Source: [Enterobacter] lignolyticus SCF1
GTDB lineage: Bacteria; Pseudomonadota; Gammaproteobacteria; Enterobacterales; Enterobacteriaceae
DNA length: 64,000 nucleotides
Reading direction: 5' to 3'
Assembly: GCF_000164865.1 (NCBI RefSeq)
Contig: NC_014618.1
Location: 1,860,001-1,924,000, forward strand
In this document: positions 26,257 to 35,540 of the stretch, piece by piece
How positions within the stretch are numbered: the stretch's first letter is position 1
Layout: every line of letters begins with the position of its first letter
Made by a program: the position numbers and the translations under genes
Notes under the pieces: generated by a model
Databases searched by the model: none
The model's input: only the letters and a program-made list of their open reading frames with translations
Told to the model about the DNA's origin: nothing

Positions 26257-27174
26257 ATGATTTCTGCGAGTACACTGAACTCAGAACTCATCAATAAAAT
26301 CGCACAGGATTTTGCGCAAGCCACCAGTCTGGCGGTTGTGGTTGTCAATATTCACGGTGATGAAATTTCTGAACTCTTTAATTTCACGCCTTTCTGTCAG
26401 CTGATGCGGCAGCATCCTCAGCACAGTATCCGTTGCCGTATGAGCGATCGCTGCGGGGGGCTGGAGGCATCAAAATCAGACCAGCCCTGTATTTATCGCT
26501 GCCATGCCGGGTTAACCGACTTCTCTATTCCCCTCGTTATCTCTGGCCATCTGGTGGGGTTTGTGCTCTGCGGGCAGGTGCGTTTGCGTAACGACAGCGA
26601 TGTCAGTCTGGTCGATATTCTGAACGTTGACGATCGCTGGCAGGCGGATCCCGAGCTGCTCAATGAGTTTCGCAATGTTCCGGAGATGGACTACTCGCGG
26701 GTGATGGCATCTGCCGATCTGCTAAAGCTGATTGTCGAAAACTGTCTGAAAAAACAGCTTAATTTTGTTGTCATCAAAGATACGCCGCAGCAGGCAGAGC
26801 CCGCGCGTCAGAACCGCGGACCCAACCCGCATGACGGCAAAATGAAAAAGGCATTGCGCTATATCGACGCGCATTTATCGGACGAACTGCGTCTGGAGGA
26901 CGTGGCGTCGCACGTTTATCTTAGCCCGTACTATTTCAGCAAACTGTTCAAAAAATATCAGGGGATCGGTTTCAACGCCTGGGTTAACCAGCAGCGCATG
27001 GCCAGCGCCAGAGAATTGCTTTGCCACAGCGACTGGAGCATTGCCAGCATTGCGCGAAATTTAGGCTTTTCGCAAACCAGCTATTTTTGCAAAGTGTTTC
27101 GCCAAACCTACCAGGTCACGCCTCAGGCTTATCGTCAGCAGGCAACTGATAATTTACCTGCCGGTTCGGCCTGA
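26257..27174 (+). CDS. pocR: AraC-family activator PocR of pdu and cob/cbi
   Basis: A 305-residue regulator that activates pdu and cbi-cob transcription in response to 1,2-propanediol. The N-terminal PocR ligand domain (about residues 5-165) contains a cysteine cluster (CRMSDRCGG and CIYRC); the C-terminal AraC domain (about 200-300) has two helix-turn-helix motifs, including VASHVYLSPYYFSKLFKK and IARNLGFSQTSYFCKVFRQ (in parts). GAGGGG lies about 10 bases before the ATG. It sits between its two target operons, as in Salmonella. Confidence 0.96.
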   Translation: MISASTLNSELINKIAQDFAQATSLAVVVVNIHGDEISELFNFTPFCQLMRQHPQHSIRCRMSDRCGGLEASKSDQPCIYRCHAGLTDFSIPLVISGHLVGFVLCGQVRLRNDSDVSLVDILNVDDRWQADPELLNEFRNVPEMDYSRVMASADLLKLIVENCLKKQLNFVVIKDTPQQAEPARQNRGPNPHDGKMKKALRYIDAHLSDELRLEDVASHVYLSPYYFSKLFKKYQGIGFNAWVNQQRMASARELLCHSDWSIASIARNLGFSQTSYFCKVFRQTYQVTPQAYRQQATDNLPAGSA

Positions 27175-27478
27175 GTAGCAATATTTTGTCATTGCCGATT
27201 TTTGATATCGTAATGCATTTTGAACATTATAAAATGAAAAAAAATGAAGTGGCGCGATAATTTGTCATAGCGCAATAAATATTGAGATTTTAAGTGCAAT
27301 TAGCTGCGGTTTTTATTTTTTGTGATAAAGCACTGAGTCATTGAGAATGGCGTCAATTATTCTGGCGTGGAGTTTTATTCAGCGCATGCTTCATTTTTAC
27401 GTATTTATCTGAGATGAAGAACGCGCCGTAAGCATTTAATTGCTGTTATGAGAACATACCATTTTCTCATAATGTAAG
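27175..27478. promoter_or_regulatory. cbi promoter region upstream of the riboswitch
   Basis: About 300 AT-rich bases between pocR and the cobalamin riboswitch. They should hold the PocR-dependent cbi promoter. No terminator with a clear stem and T-run is visible after pocR, so some readthrough from pocR into cbi is possible. Confidence 0.55.
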
Positions 27479-27630
27479 CCGACAGGTTTGGCACAATTGT
27501 GCCTGGGAAGGGGGTGAAAATCCCCCGCAGCCCCCGCTGCTGTGATGCTGACAACCCCGTGAAGACCACTGATCGCAAGATTGGGAAGGACGGGCGAGGA
27601 GGACGCTAAGCCAGAAGACCTGCCTGTCGG
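27479..27630 (+). promoter_or_regulatory. Cobalamin riboswitch of the cbi-cob operon
   Basis: The aptamer is closed by P1: CCGACAGG (27479-27486) pairs with CCTGTCGG (27623-27630). The conserved B12 box AGCCAGAAGACCTGCC is at 27609-27624, and the GGTGAAAATCCCCCGC and GCTGTGATGCTGACAACCC blocks typical of this class precede it. Adenosylcobalamin binding is expected to lower expression of cbiA and the genes behind it. Recognised from the conserved elements and position. Confidence 0.95.
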
Positions 27631-27717
27631 GAACGTTCAACAACTTCGGTGGGAAGTGGATTGCACTGGTACATACAGTCGAAAGACTGGGTTTACGTGT
27701 ATCTATACACCCTTACC

Positions 27718-27737
27718 ACCCTGAACAGGATCAGGGT
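27718..27737 (+). promoter_or_regulatory. Hairpin covering the cbiA ribosome-binding site
   Basis: ACCCTGA (27718-27724) can pair with TCAGGGT (27731-27737), a 7-bp stem with loop ACAGGA, ending one base before the cbiA ATG. It would bury the Shine-Dalgarno bases and fits translational control by the riboswitch. Confidence 0.6.
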
Positions 27738-27738
27738 C

Positions 27739-29118
27739 ATGGCGGCAAAGCAGTACGCGTTTGTTCTGGCAGGCACCGGTAGCGGCTGTGGTAAAACCAC
27801 GGTGACTCTGGGCCTGCTGAGTGCGTTAAAACAGCGTGGGCTACGCGTCCAGCCGTGCAAAGTGGGTCCTGATTATCTCGATACCGGCTGGCATACGAAA
27901 GTCAGCGGCACCGCTTCCCGCAACCTCGACAGCTTCATGCTTCCCGAACCGGTACTCAATGCGCTGTTTTGCGAGCACATGCAGCGGGCGGATGTTGCGG
28001 TCATTGAGGGCGTAATGGGGCTGTACGACGGTTACGGCACCGACCCGAATTACTGCAGTACCGCTGCGATGGCGAAGCAGCTTGGCTGTCCGGTGATCCT
28101 GCTGGTGGACGGAAAAGCGGTTTCCACCTCCATTGCCGCCACGGTAATGGGCTTCCAGCACTTTGATCCCGCCCTGAATATTGCGGGCGTGATTGTCAAT
28201 CGCGTCAACAGCGAATCCCATTTTCAGCTGCTCAAAACCGCTGTCGAGCATTACTGTTCTGTCCCCGTTCTCGGCTATGTTCCGCGCGTGGATGGCGTCT
28301 CCTTGCCCGAACGCCATCTGGGGCTGGTGACGGCCCGCGAATCGGTCGCCGATAAGCGACCCTGGCTGGAGTTTGCCGCAACCCTCGAACGCACGCTGGA
28401 TATTGATCAGCTGCTGGCGTTGAGCCTGCTGCCGGCCCTTGTGCAGGGAGCGTGGCCGGAACGGCCGGGTGAAGAGGCGGGCAGAGGCCTGACGCTGGCG
28501 TTAGCCGACGACGACGCCTTCAACTTCTATTACCCGGATAACATTACGCTGCTCGAACGCACCGGCGTCGAGATTATCCGCTTTAGCCCGCTGCGCGATA
28601 GCCGTTTACCTGATTGTCAGATGGTCTGGCTGGGCGGCGGTTATCCGGAACTGCATGCGGCGATGCTGGCTGAAAATACCTCCATGCTGGCAAGCCTGCG
28701 CGAGGCGCATCGGCGCGGCGCGGCGATCTACGCCGAGTGCGGCGGGCTGATGTATCTCGGCAGCACGCTTGAGGATGCCAATGGCGTCACCCATCGGATG
28801 GCCAATATCATTCCCGGCCACAGCAAAATGGGTAAACGGCTGACCCGTTTTGGCTACTGCGAGGCGCAGGCGCAGCAGCCAACGCTGTTAGCGGATACCG
28901 GCGAGCTGCTGCGTGGACATGAGTTCCACTACTCCGATTTTTCCCCTGAAACCCCCGCGGTGCTGGCCTGCCGTAAAGTACGCGATGGGCTGACGCTGCA
29001 GGCGTGGTCCGGCGGCTGGCAGGTGGGCAACGCCTTCGCCAGCTATCTGCACGTCCATTTTGCCCAGCGGCCGCAGATGCTTAACCGCTGGCTGGCGGCG
29101 GCAAGGGAGGCGCTATGA
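27739..29118 (+). CDS. cbiA: Cobyrinate a,c-diamide synthase
   Basis: Glutamine-dependent amidase that converts cobyrinate to its a,c-diamide. The 459 residues comprise an N-terminal dethiobiotin-synthetase-like ATPase with P-loop GTGSGCGKTT (residues 12-21) and a C-terminal class I glutamine amidotransferase with catalytic Cys in YAECGGLMYLG and the HVHFAQRP end. I chose ATG at 27739 on homology to Salmonella CbiA (MAARHHAF start) rather than an earlier in-frame start inside the leader. It overlaps cbiB by 4 bases. Confidence 0.95.
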   Translation: MAAKQYAFVLAGTGSGCGKTTVTLGLLSALKQRGLRVQPCKVGPDYLDTGWHTKVSGTASRNLDSFMLPEPVLNALFCEHMQRADVAVIEGVMGLYDGYGTDPNYCSTAAMAKQLGCPVILLVDGKAVSTSIAATVMGFQHFDPALNIAGVIVNRVNSESHFQLLKTAVEHYCSVPVLGYVPRVDGVSLPERHLGLVTARESVADKRPWLEFAATLERTLDIDQLLALSLLPALVQGAWPERPGEEAGRGLTLALADDDAFNFYYPDNITLLERTGVEIIRFSPLRDSRLPDCQMVWLGGGYPELHAAMLAENTSMLASLREAHRRGAAIYAECGGLMYLGSTLEDANGVTHRMANIIPGHSKMGKRLTRFGYCEAQAQQPTLLADTGELLRGHEFHYSDFSPETPAVLACRKVRDGLTLQAWSGGWQVGNAFASYLHVHFAQRPQMLNRWLAAAREAL

Positions 29119-30074
29119 CGCTGCTGGCATGGTGCGTCGCCTGGCTGCTCGACGTCATTATCGGCGATCCGCAACGCTGGCCCCACCCGGTGCGCTGGAT
29201 TGGCAATCTTATCAATGCGCTACAGCGGGTGATTCGTCGCTACTGCCATAGCGACAGCGCGCTACGCATCGGCGGCGGCGCGATGTGGCTGGTGGTGGTG
29301 GGGATGACCTGGGCCGTGGCCTGGGGCGTGCTGGCGCTGGCGCGAACGATTCATCCGTGGCTGGGCTGGGCGGTTGAGGTATGGATGATTTTTACCGTGC
29401 TGGCCGGACGCTGCCTGGCGCGAGCGGCGCAGGACGTTGAGCGGCCGCTGCGCGCTGGCGCCCTTGCCGAGAGCCGCGAAAAGCTCTCCTGGATCGTGGG
29501 GCGCGATACCTCGCAGCTTCAGCCGGAACAGATCAATCGGGCGGTGGTGGAAACCGTGGCGGAGAACACCGTAGATGGCATCATCGCGCCGCTGTTTTTC
29601 CTCCTGCTGGGCGGCGCGCCGCTGGCGATGGCCTACAAAGCGGTCAATACCCTCGACTCCATGGTGGGCTACAAACATGAAAAATACCGGGCGATCGGTA
29701 TGGTCAGCGCCCGGCTGGACGATGTGGCGAACTATATTCCCGCGCGCCTGAGCTGGCTTTTGCTGAGCGTTGCGGCGTTTCTGTGCCGTAACGACGGTTC
29801 CCGCGCGCTGCGCACAGGTTGGCGCGATCGCTACAACCACAGCAGCCCCAACTGCGCGTGGGCGGAGGCGACGGTTGCCGGCGCGCTGGGCATCCGGCTC
29901 GGCGGCCCCAACGACTATTTTGGCCAGCGCGTGGAAAAGCCGTGGATCGGCGACGCGCTGCGCCCGATTGCCGTAGACGACATTTCCCGAACGATTCGAC
30001 TGATGTGGGTCGCTTCCACCCTGGCGCTGGCGCTGTTTATCGTCGCGCGCTGGCTGGCGGTTGGCGCGGCCTGA
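29115..30074 (+). CDS. cbiB: Adenosylcobinamide-phosphate synthase CbiB
   Basis: A 319-residue inner-membrane protein that joins aminopropanol phosphate (from CobD) to adenosylcobyric acid to form adenosylcobinamide phosphate. It has the family start WLLDVIIGDPQRWPHPVRW, several membrane segments, the conserved ENTVDGIIAPLFF and NTLDSMVGYKHEKY motifs and SPNCAWAEATVAGALG (partly quoted). Overlaps cbiA by 4 bases. Confidence 0.95.
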   Translation: MTLLAWCVAWLLDVIIGDPQRWPHPVRWIGNLINALQRVIRRYCHSDSALRIGGGAMWLVVVGMTWAVAWGVLALARTIHPWLGWAVEVWMIFTVLAGRCLARAAQDVERPLRAGALAESREKLSWIVGRDTSQLQPEQINRAVVETVAENTVDGIIAPLFFLLLGGAPLAMAYKAVNTLDSMVGYKHEKYRAIGMVSARLDDVANYIPARLSWLLLSVAAFLCRNDGSRALRTGWRDRYNHSSPNCAWAEATVAGALGIRLGGPNDYFGQRVEKPWIGDALRPIAVDDISRTIRLMWVASTLALALFIVARWLAVGAA

Positions 30075-30086
30075 GGACAAAAGACA

Positions 30087-30719
30087 ATGCAATACATCCA
30101 GCAGCCCCAGGCGATTGAAGCCAAAAGTTTTGACATCATCGGCGAGATAGTCCGCGAAACGCGGCCGGAGTACCGGTTCGCCAGCCCGCTGCACGAAGCG
30201 ATCGTCAAACGGGTGATCCACACCACCGCGGATTTCGACTGGCTGGATATTCTCTGGTTTTCCGACGACGCGCTGGAGCGGCTCTGTGCGGCGCTGAGTC
30301 GGCCGTCCGTTATCTACACCGATACCACGATGGCGCTTTCCGGGATCAACAAAACGCTGCTGGCCAAATTTGGCGGCGAGTGTCGCTGCTACATCAGCGA
30401 CCCGCGGGTGGTGGCGGAGGCAAAAGCGCAGGGGATCACCCGCTCGATGGCGGCGGTGGATATTGCGGTAACGGAAGAGAGCGAGAAGGTGTTTGTTTTC
30501 GGCAATGCGCCGACGGCGCTGTTCCGCCTGCTCGAACATGAGGTTGCGGTTAGCGGCGTGGTGGGCGTGCCGGTCGGGTTTGTCGGGGCGGCGGAATCGA
30601 AAGAGGCGCTGACGCACAGCCATCTTCCCGCCATTGCGGCGCTCGGGCGCAAGGGCGGCAGCAACGTGGCGGCGGCGATTGTTAACGCCATGCTTTACCA
30701 CCTGCAGGGGGCACGATGA
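30087..30719 (+). CDS. cbiC: Precorrin-8 methylmutase CbiC
   Basis: Moves the C-11 methyl group to C-12, converting cobalt-precorrin-8 to cobyrinate. It is 210 residues with the catalytic histidine in VIHTTADFDW (H45) and the family segments GNAPTALFRLLE and VGFVGAAESKEAL. It starts 12 bases after cbiB and overlaps cbiD by 4 bases. Confidence 0.95.
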   Translation: MQYIQQPQAIEAKSFDIIGEIVRETRPEYRFASPLHEAIVKRVIHTTADFDWLDILWFSDDALERLCAALSRPSVIYTDTTMALSGINKTLLAKFGGECRCYISDPRVVAEAKAQGITRSMAAVDIAVTEESEKVFVFGNAPTALFRLLEHEVAVSGVVGVPVGFVGAAESKEALTHSHLPAIAALGRKGGSNVAAAIVNAMLYHLQGAR

Positions 30720-31855
30720 GCGATCGAACCTTCGATGCCCCGGTATGGCATAACGGCAAGGCATTGCGTAAAGGCTACACCACCGGCTCCTGCGCCACCG
30801 CGGCGGCAAAGGTCGCCGCGCTGATGGTGCTGCGCCAGCATCTGATTCACCAGGTATCGATAGTGACGCCCTCCGGCGTCACGCTGTGCCTGAACGTGGA
30901 GTCGCCGCACATCGAAGGGCAGCAGGCGATTGCCGCCATCCGCAAAGACGGCGGGGATGATGTCGACGCCACGCACGGAATGCTGATTTTCGCGCGCGTG
31001 ACGCTGAACGACAGCGGCGAGATAGCGCTGCGGGGCGGCGAAGGCGTGGGCACCGTGACGCGCAAAGGGATCGGTCTGCCCGTCGGCAGCGCGGCGATCA
31101 ACCGCACCCCGCGCCACACCATTGAATCCGCCGTCCGTGAGGCGATTGGTCCGGCGCGCGGGGCCGACATTGAAATCTTTGCGCCTGAAGGCGAAGCGCG
31201 GGCGCAGAAAACCTATAACTCACGCCTCGGCATTCTGGGCGGTATCTCGATTATCGGCACGACCGGCATCGTGACGCCGATGTCGGAGGAGAGCTGGAAA
31301 CGCTCGTTATCCCTGGAGCTGGAAATAAAACGCGCCGCCGGGCTGGAGCGGGTGGTGCTGGTGCCTGGCAATCACGGCGAGCGGTTTGTCCGCGAGCAGA
31401 TGGGTCTCGACGCTGACGTGGTGGTCACCATGAGCAACTTTGTCGGCTACATGATTGAAGAAGCGGTACGCATGGGATTTCGCCAGATTGTGCTGGTCGG
31501 CCACCCCGGCAAGCTTATCAAAATTGCCGCCGGGATCTTCCACACCCACAGCCATATTGCCGACGCGCGCATGGAAACCCTGGTGGCGCACCTGGCGCTG
31601 CTCGGCGCGCCGCTGGAGCTGCTGACGCTGGTCAGCGATTGCGATACCACCGAAGCGGCGATGGAGCATATCGATGCGTACGGTTTTCAGCATCTCTACA
31701 GCCATCTTGCCGTACGAATCTGCCAGCGCGTCATGCAGATGCTGCGCTTTACCAACAATCCGCCGACCTGCGACGCCATTATGTTCTCCTTTGATAACCA
31801 GGTGCTGGGCAGTAACCGCCCGGTCGAGGCGATCGCCCTGGAGATGCAATGTTAA
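30716..31855 (+). CDS. cbiD: Cobalt-precorrin-5B C1-methyltransferase CbiD
   Basis: SAM-dependent C-1 methyltransferase unique to the anaerobic route, unrelated to the other corrin methylases. It is 379 residues with the N-terminal LRKGYTTGSCATAAAKVA motif and central STRLGILGG-like NSRLGILGGISIIGTTG, followed by GHPGKLIKIAAGIFHTHSH. Overlaps cbiC by 4 and cbiE by 7 bases. Confidence 0.95.
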   Translation: MSDRTFDAPVWHNGKALRKGYTTGSCATAAAKVAALMVLRQHLIHQVSIVTPSGVTLCLNVESPHIEGQQAIAAIRKDGGDDVDATHGMLIFARVTLNDSGEIALRGGEGVGTVTRKGIGLPVGSAAINRTPRHTIESAVREAIGPARGADIEIFAPEGEARAQKTYNSRLGILGGISIIGTTGIVTPMSEESWKRSLSLELEIKRAAGLERVVLVPGNHGERFVREQMGLDADVVVTMSNFVGYMIEEAVRMGFRQIVLVGHPGKLIKIAAGIFHTHSHIADARMETLVAHLALLGAPLELLTLVSDCDTTEAAMEHIDAYGFQHLYSHLAVRICQRVMQMLRFTNNPPTCDAIMFSFDNQVLGSNRPVEAIALEMQC

Positions 31856-32454
31856 CAGTAGTGGGAATGGGGCCCTCGGGGCTGCATCTGATGACGCCCG
31901 CCGCACGCGACGCCGTTGATCGCGCGGAGGCGCTGGTGGGGGGAAAACGCCATTTACAGCAGTTCCCGACGTTTCGCGGCGAGACGTTTGCCCTTGGTGC
32001 TAACGTTTCGGCGCTGCTGGACTGGATTGCGTCCCGGCAGGACAAGCATGTGGTGATCCTGGCCTCCGGCGATCCGCTGTTTTACGGCATCGGTACGCGG
32101 ATGGTGGCGCATTTTGGCATTGCGCGCGTGCGCATTATTCCGGGCATCAGCGCGGTGCAGTACCTGTGCGCGCAGGCGGGCATCGATATGAATGAGATGT
32201 GGCTCACCAGCAGCCACGGCCGCAGCGTCAATTTTGATGAGCTGGTCCGCCATAACAAAGTGGCGATGGTCACCGACGGCCTGTGTGGACCGAAAGACAT
32301 CGCCGCGCAGCTGGTGGCGCGCGGGAAAGGCCAGCGCTGGATGGTGATTGGCGAAAACCTGGCGATGGAAAACGAACGGATCCACTGGCTGCCCGTCAGT
32401 GAGGTCAGTGCCGATTATGAGATGAACGCAGTGGTGATCCTTGATGAAAGATGA
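31849..32454 (+). CDS. cbiE: Cobalt-precorrin-7 C5-methyltransferase CbiE
   Basis: Tetrapyrrole methylase of 201 residues: N-terminal TVVGMGPSGLHLMTP, VILASGDPLFYGIGTRM with the SAM-binding loop, and PGISAVQYL. It methylates C-5 (C-15 is done by CbiT; in many species the two are fused as CobL). The start overlaps cbiD by 7 bases, and cbiT begins inside its last codons. Confidence 0.94.
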   Translation: MLTVVGMGPSGLHLMTPAARDAVDRAEALVGGKRHLQQFPTFRGETFALGANVSALLDWIASRQDKHVVILASGDPLFYGIGTRMVAHFGIARVRIIPGISAVQYLCAQAGIDMNEMWLTSSHGRSVNFDELVRHNKVAMVTDGLCGPKDIAAQLVARGKGQRWMVIGENLAMENERIHWLPVSEVSADYEMNAVVILDER

Positions 32455-33013
32455 GCTTTTCCTGCGCGGTGAGACAGTGCCGATGACCAAAGAGGCGGTA
32501 CGCGCGCTGGCCCTCGCGAAACTGGAGCTGCATCGCGCCAGCCACCTGATTGACGTCGGGGCCGGGACCGGGAGCGTGTCGATTGAAGCCGCGCTGCAGT
32601 TTCCTTCTCTGCACGTGACGGCCATCGAGCGCAACCCGTCGGCCCTGCGGCTGCTTGATGAAAACCGTCAGCATTTTGCCTGTAGCAATATCGATATTCT
32701 GCCCGGCGTGGCGCCGATAGCGGTAGCCGAAAAAGCCGATGCGGTGTTTATGGGCGGCAGCGGCGGCCATCTGACGCCGCTTATCGACTGGTCCATGCGT
32801 CAGCTTCATCCCGGCGGTCGTCTGGTGATGACCTTTATCCTGATGGAAAACCTCAATAGCGCGCTGGCTCACCTCCAGCAGACCGGCGCGCAGAATGTGG
32901 ATTGTCTGCAAATGCAGGTATCAACGCTCGCTACGCTTGGCAGCGGCCACTATTTCAAACCGAATAATCCCGTTTTTGTTATCGCCTGTCAGAAGGAAGA
33001 ACACCATGTCTGA
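32444..33013 (+). CDS. cbiT: Cobalt-precorrin-6B C15-methyltransferase (decarboxylating) CbiT
   Basis: A 189-residue class I Rossmann methyltransferase with SAM motif LIDVGAGTGSVSIEAA near residue 36; it methylates C-15 and decarboxylates the C-12 acetate side chain. I chose the ATG at 32444 over the adjacent TTG at 32441. It overlaps cbiE by 11 and cbiF by 8 bases, consistent with coupled synthesis of two enzymes that are fused elsewhere. Confidence 0.94.
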   Translation: MKDELFLRGETVPMTKEAVRALALAKLELHRASHLIDVGAGTGSVSIEAALQFPSLHVTAIERNPSALRLLDENRQHFACSNIDILPGVAPIAVAEKADAVFMGGSGGHLTPLIDWSMRQLHPGGRLVMTFILMENLNSALAHLQQTGAQNVDCLQMQVSTLATLGSGHYFKPNNPVFVIACQKEEHHV

Positions 33014-33779
33014 GACGTTTGATCCCCGCTGTGTGTGGTTTGTCGGCGCAGGTCCTGGCGACCGCGAACTGATCACCCTTAAGGGTTACCGGCTGCTGCA
33101 ACAGGCGCAGGTGGTGATTTATGCCGGATCGCTTATCAATACCGAACTGCTGGCGTATTGCCCGAGCGGGGCGCAGTGCCACGACAGCGCGGAGCTGCAT
33201 CTGGAGCAGATCCTCGATTTGATGGAGGCCGGGGTGAAGGCCGGGAAGACCGTAGTACGTCTGCAGACCGGCGATGTTTCGCTTTACGGTTCTGTACGCG
33301 AGCAGGGCGAAGAGCTGACCAAACGCGGCATCGCCTGGCAGGTGGTGCCGGGCGTCAGCGCTTTCCTCGGCGCCGCGGCGGAGCTTGGGGTTGAGTACAC
33401 CGTTCCGGAAGTCTCGCAGAGCCTGATTATCACCCGCCTTGAAGGCCGTACGCCGGTGCCGGAGCGCGAGCAGCTGGAGTCGTTTGCCAGCCATCAGACC
33501 TCGATGGCGATTTATCTCTCTGTTCAGCGCATTCACCGGGTGGCGGAACGCCTGGTTGAAGGCGGCTATCCGGCGACCACGCCCGTCGCCGTTATCTATA
33601 AGGCAACCTGGCCGGAAAGCCAGACGGTGCGCGGCACGCTGGCGGATATCGCCGACAAAGTGCGCGACGCGGGGATCCGTAAAACGGCGCTCATTCTGGT
33701 CGGGAATTTCCTGGGGGATGAGTATCACTACTCAAAACTCTATGCCGCGGATTTTAGCCATGAATACCGTAAAGCCTGA
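33006..33779 (+). CDS. cbiF: Cobalt-precorrin-4 C11-methyltransferase CbiF
   Basis: A 257-residue tetrapyrrole methylase: VWFVGAGPGDRELITLKG at the N-terminus, RLQTGDVSLYGSVREQ, and GVSAFLGAAAELGVEYTVPE in the middle (partly quoted). It methylates C-11 of cobalt-precorrin-4. The ATG at 33006 fits the Salmonella start. It overlaps cbiT by 8 and cbiG by 20 bases. Confidence 0.95.
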   Translation: MSETFDPRCVWFVGAGPGDRELITLKGYRLLQQAQVVIYAGSLINTELLAYCPSGAQCHDSAELHLEQILDLMEAGVKAGKTVVRLQTGDVSLYGSVREQGEELTKRGIAWQVVPGVSAFLGAAAELGVEYTVPEVSQSLIITRLEGRTPVPEREQLESFASHQTSMAIYLSVQRIHRVAERLVEGGYPATTPVAVIYKATWPESQTVRGTLADIADKVRDAGIRKTALILVGNFLGDEYHYSKLYAADFSHEYRKA

Positions 33780-34815
33780 ATCTATTGCGCTGTTTTGCCT
33801 GACGCCGGGCGGCGTGGCGTTGGCGAAACGCCTGGCGGCGATGCTGCCGTTGACCTGTTTTACCAGTGAAAAGCTGCTGGAAGAGGGGTTTACGCCGTTT
33901 GACGGCGGGTTTGCCCGGACGGTTCGCGAGGCATTCGCTAACTATTCTGCGCTGATCTTTATCGGCGCCGCCGGCATTGCGGTACGCGTACTGGCGCCGT
34001 TGATCGGCGACAAGTTCAGCGATCCGGCGGTCGTGGTGATCGATGAGCGCGGGCAGCACGTTATCAGCCTGCTCTCTGGTCATGCGGGAGGCGCAAATGC
34101 GTTAACCCGCTATCTGGCAGGGATGATAGGGGCTGACCCGGTGATTACCACCGCCACTGACGTTAATGAGATGGCGGCGCTGGATACCCTCGCGTTCCAG
34201 CTAAACGCCCGGATGACCGACTTCCGGACGGCGGTAAAAATCGTCAACCAGATGCTGGTCAGCCGTCAGCGGGTCGGTCTGTGGTGGGATGAGGCGTTGA
34301 CAGAAGACGTCAGCCGTTGCGATCGCCGGGGATTTATCACCGTGACCAGCCTGCAGCAGCTTCCCGAACTGGATGCGCTGGTGTGCATCACGCTGCGAAA
34401 CGAGCTGCCGGAACTTCCGCTGCCGCACTGGAAGCTGGTGCCCCAGCGCGTGGTGGCGGGTATTGGCTGTCGTCGCGACACGCCGTTCCCGCTGCTGGCC
34501 GCGCTGCTGGCGCGCCAGCTTGAGGCCCAGCGGTTCGATCCTCTGGCGCTGAAAGCGATCGGCAGCGTCTCGCTGAAGAAAAACGAAACGGGACTGATTC
34601 AGCTTGCCTCCAGCTGGCGCGTGCCGTTTGAAACCTTTACCGCTGACGCGCTGCGTGAGCATGAACACCGCTTCCCGACGTCATCGTTTGTGCGCCAGAC
34701 GGTTGGGGTGGGGAGTGTCTCTGGTCCGGCAGCCTGGCTGCTGAGTCATGGGCAACTATTAGGCGAAACCCTGCGTGAACAGGGCGTCACTATTACTTTG
34801 GGAGTTTCACACTGA
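33760..34815 (+). CDS. cbiG: Cobalt-precorrin-5A hydrolase CbiG
   Basis: Opens the ring-A lactone of cobalt-precorrin-5A and releases the two-carbon unit as acetaldehyde. It is 351 residues with an N-terminal domain (ALFCLTPGGVALAKRL; LIFIGAAGIAVRVLAP; LLSGHAGGANALTRYLAG) and a CobE-like C-terminal domain (VAGIGCRRDTPFPLL; AIGSVSLKKNETGL). I chose ATG at 33760 on homology; it overlaps cbiF by 20 bases. Confidence 0.94.
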   Translation: MNTVKPESIALFCLTPGGVALAKRLAAMLPLTCFTSEKLLEEGFTPFDGGFARTVREAFANYSALIFIGAAGIAVRVLAPLIGDKFSDPAVVVIDERGQHVISLLSGHAGGANALTRYLAGMIGADPVITTATDVNEMAALDTLAFQLNARMTDFRTAVKIVNQMLVSRQRVGLWWDEALTEDVSRCDRRGFITVTSLQQLPELDALVCITLRNELPELPLPHWKLVPQRVVAGIGCRRDTPFPLLAALLARQLEAQRFDPLALKAIGSVSLKKNETGLIQLASSWRVPFETFTADALREHEHRFPTSSFVRQTVGVGSVSGPAAWLLSHGQLLGETLREQGVTITLGVSH

Positions 34816-35540
34816 TGTTAACCGTAATTGGGATCGGCCCTGGCTCGCAGGCCATGATGACCATGGAAGCCGTAGAGGCGCTGCAGGCGGCAGAAATCAT
34901 CGTTGGCTACAAAACCTATACCCATCTGGTGAAGGCCTTTACCGGCGACAAGCAGGTGATCAAAACCGGCATGTGCAAAGAGATTGAACGCTGTCAGGCG
35001 GCGATTGAGCTGGCGCAGGCCGGACATAACGTGGCGCTTATCAGCAGCGGCGACGCCGGAATTTATGGCATGGCCGGGCTGGTGCTGGAACTGGTCAGCA
35101 AACAGAAGCTGGATGTTGAGGTTCGCCTGATTCCCGGGATGACCGCCAGTATCGCCGCCGCGTCCCTGCTCGGCGCGCCGCTGATGCATGACTTTTGCCA
35201 CATCAGCTTAAGCGATCTGCTGACCCCGTGGCCGGTCATTGAAAAACGCATTATCGCCGCCGGGGAAGCGGACTTTGTTATCTGTTTCTATAACCCGCGC
35301 AGCCGGGGTCGCGAAGGTCATCTGGCGCGCGCATTTGAGCTGCTCTGCGCCAGTAAAAGCGCGCAGACGCCGGTGGGGGTGGTGAAGTCCGCCGGGCGGA
35401 AAAAGCAGGAGAAATGGCTGACCACGCTGGGCGATATGGATTTTGAACCGGTGGATATGACCAGCCTGGTCATCGTGGGGAATAAAGCCACCTATGTGCA
35501 GGACGGACTGATGATTACACCACGAGGTTACGTGCTGTGA
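34815..35540 (+). CDS. cbiH: Cobalt-precorrin-3B C17-methyltransferase CbiH
   Basis: The ring-contracting enzyme: a 241-residue tetrapyrrole methylase that methylates C-17 and contracts the macrocycle with lactone formation. It has TVIGIGPGSQAMMTMEAVEA, GHNVALISSGDAGIYGMAG and ICFYNPRSRGREGHL, all typical of CbiH/CobJ. It overlaps cbiG by 1 base and cbiJ by 4 bases. Confidence 0.95.
   Translation: MLTVIGIGPGSQAMMTMEAVEALQAAEIIVGYKTYTHLVKAFTGDKQVIKTGMCKEIERCQAAIELAQAGHNVALISSGDAGIYGMAGLVLELVSKQKLDVEVRLIPGMTASIAAASLLGAPLMHDFCHISLSDLLTPWPVIEKRIIAAGEADFVICFYNPRSRGREGHLARAFELLCASKSAQTPVGVVKSAGRKKQEKWLTTLGDMDFEPVDMTSLVIVGNKATYVQDGLMITPRGYVL

Noticed and set aside
29262..30809. 515-codon open frame on the minus strand
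   Set aside because: Lies antisense across cbiB and cbiC; Arg/His-rich sequence without any fold signature.
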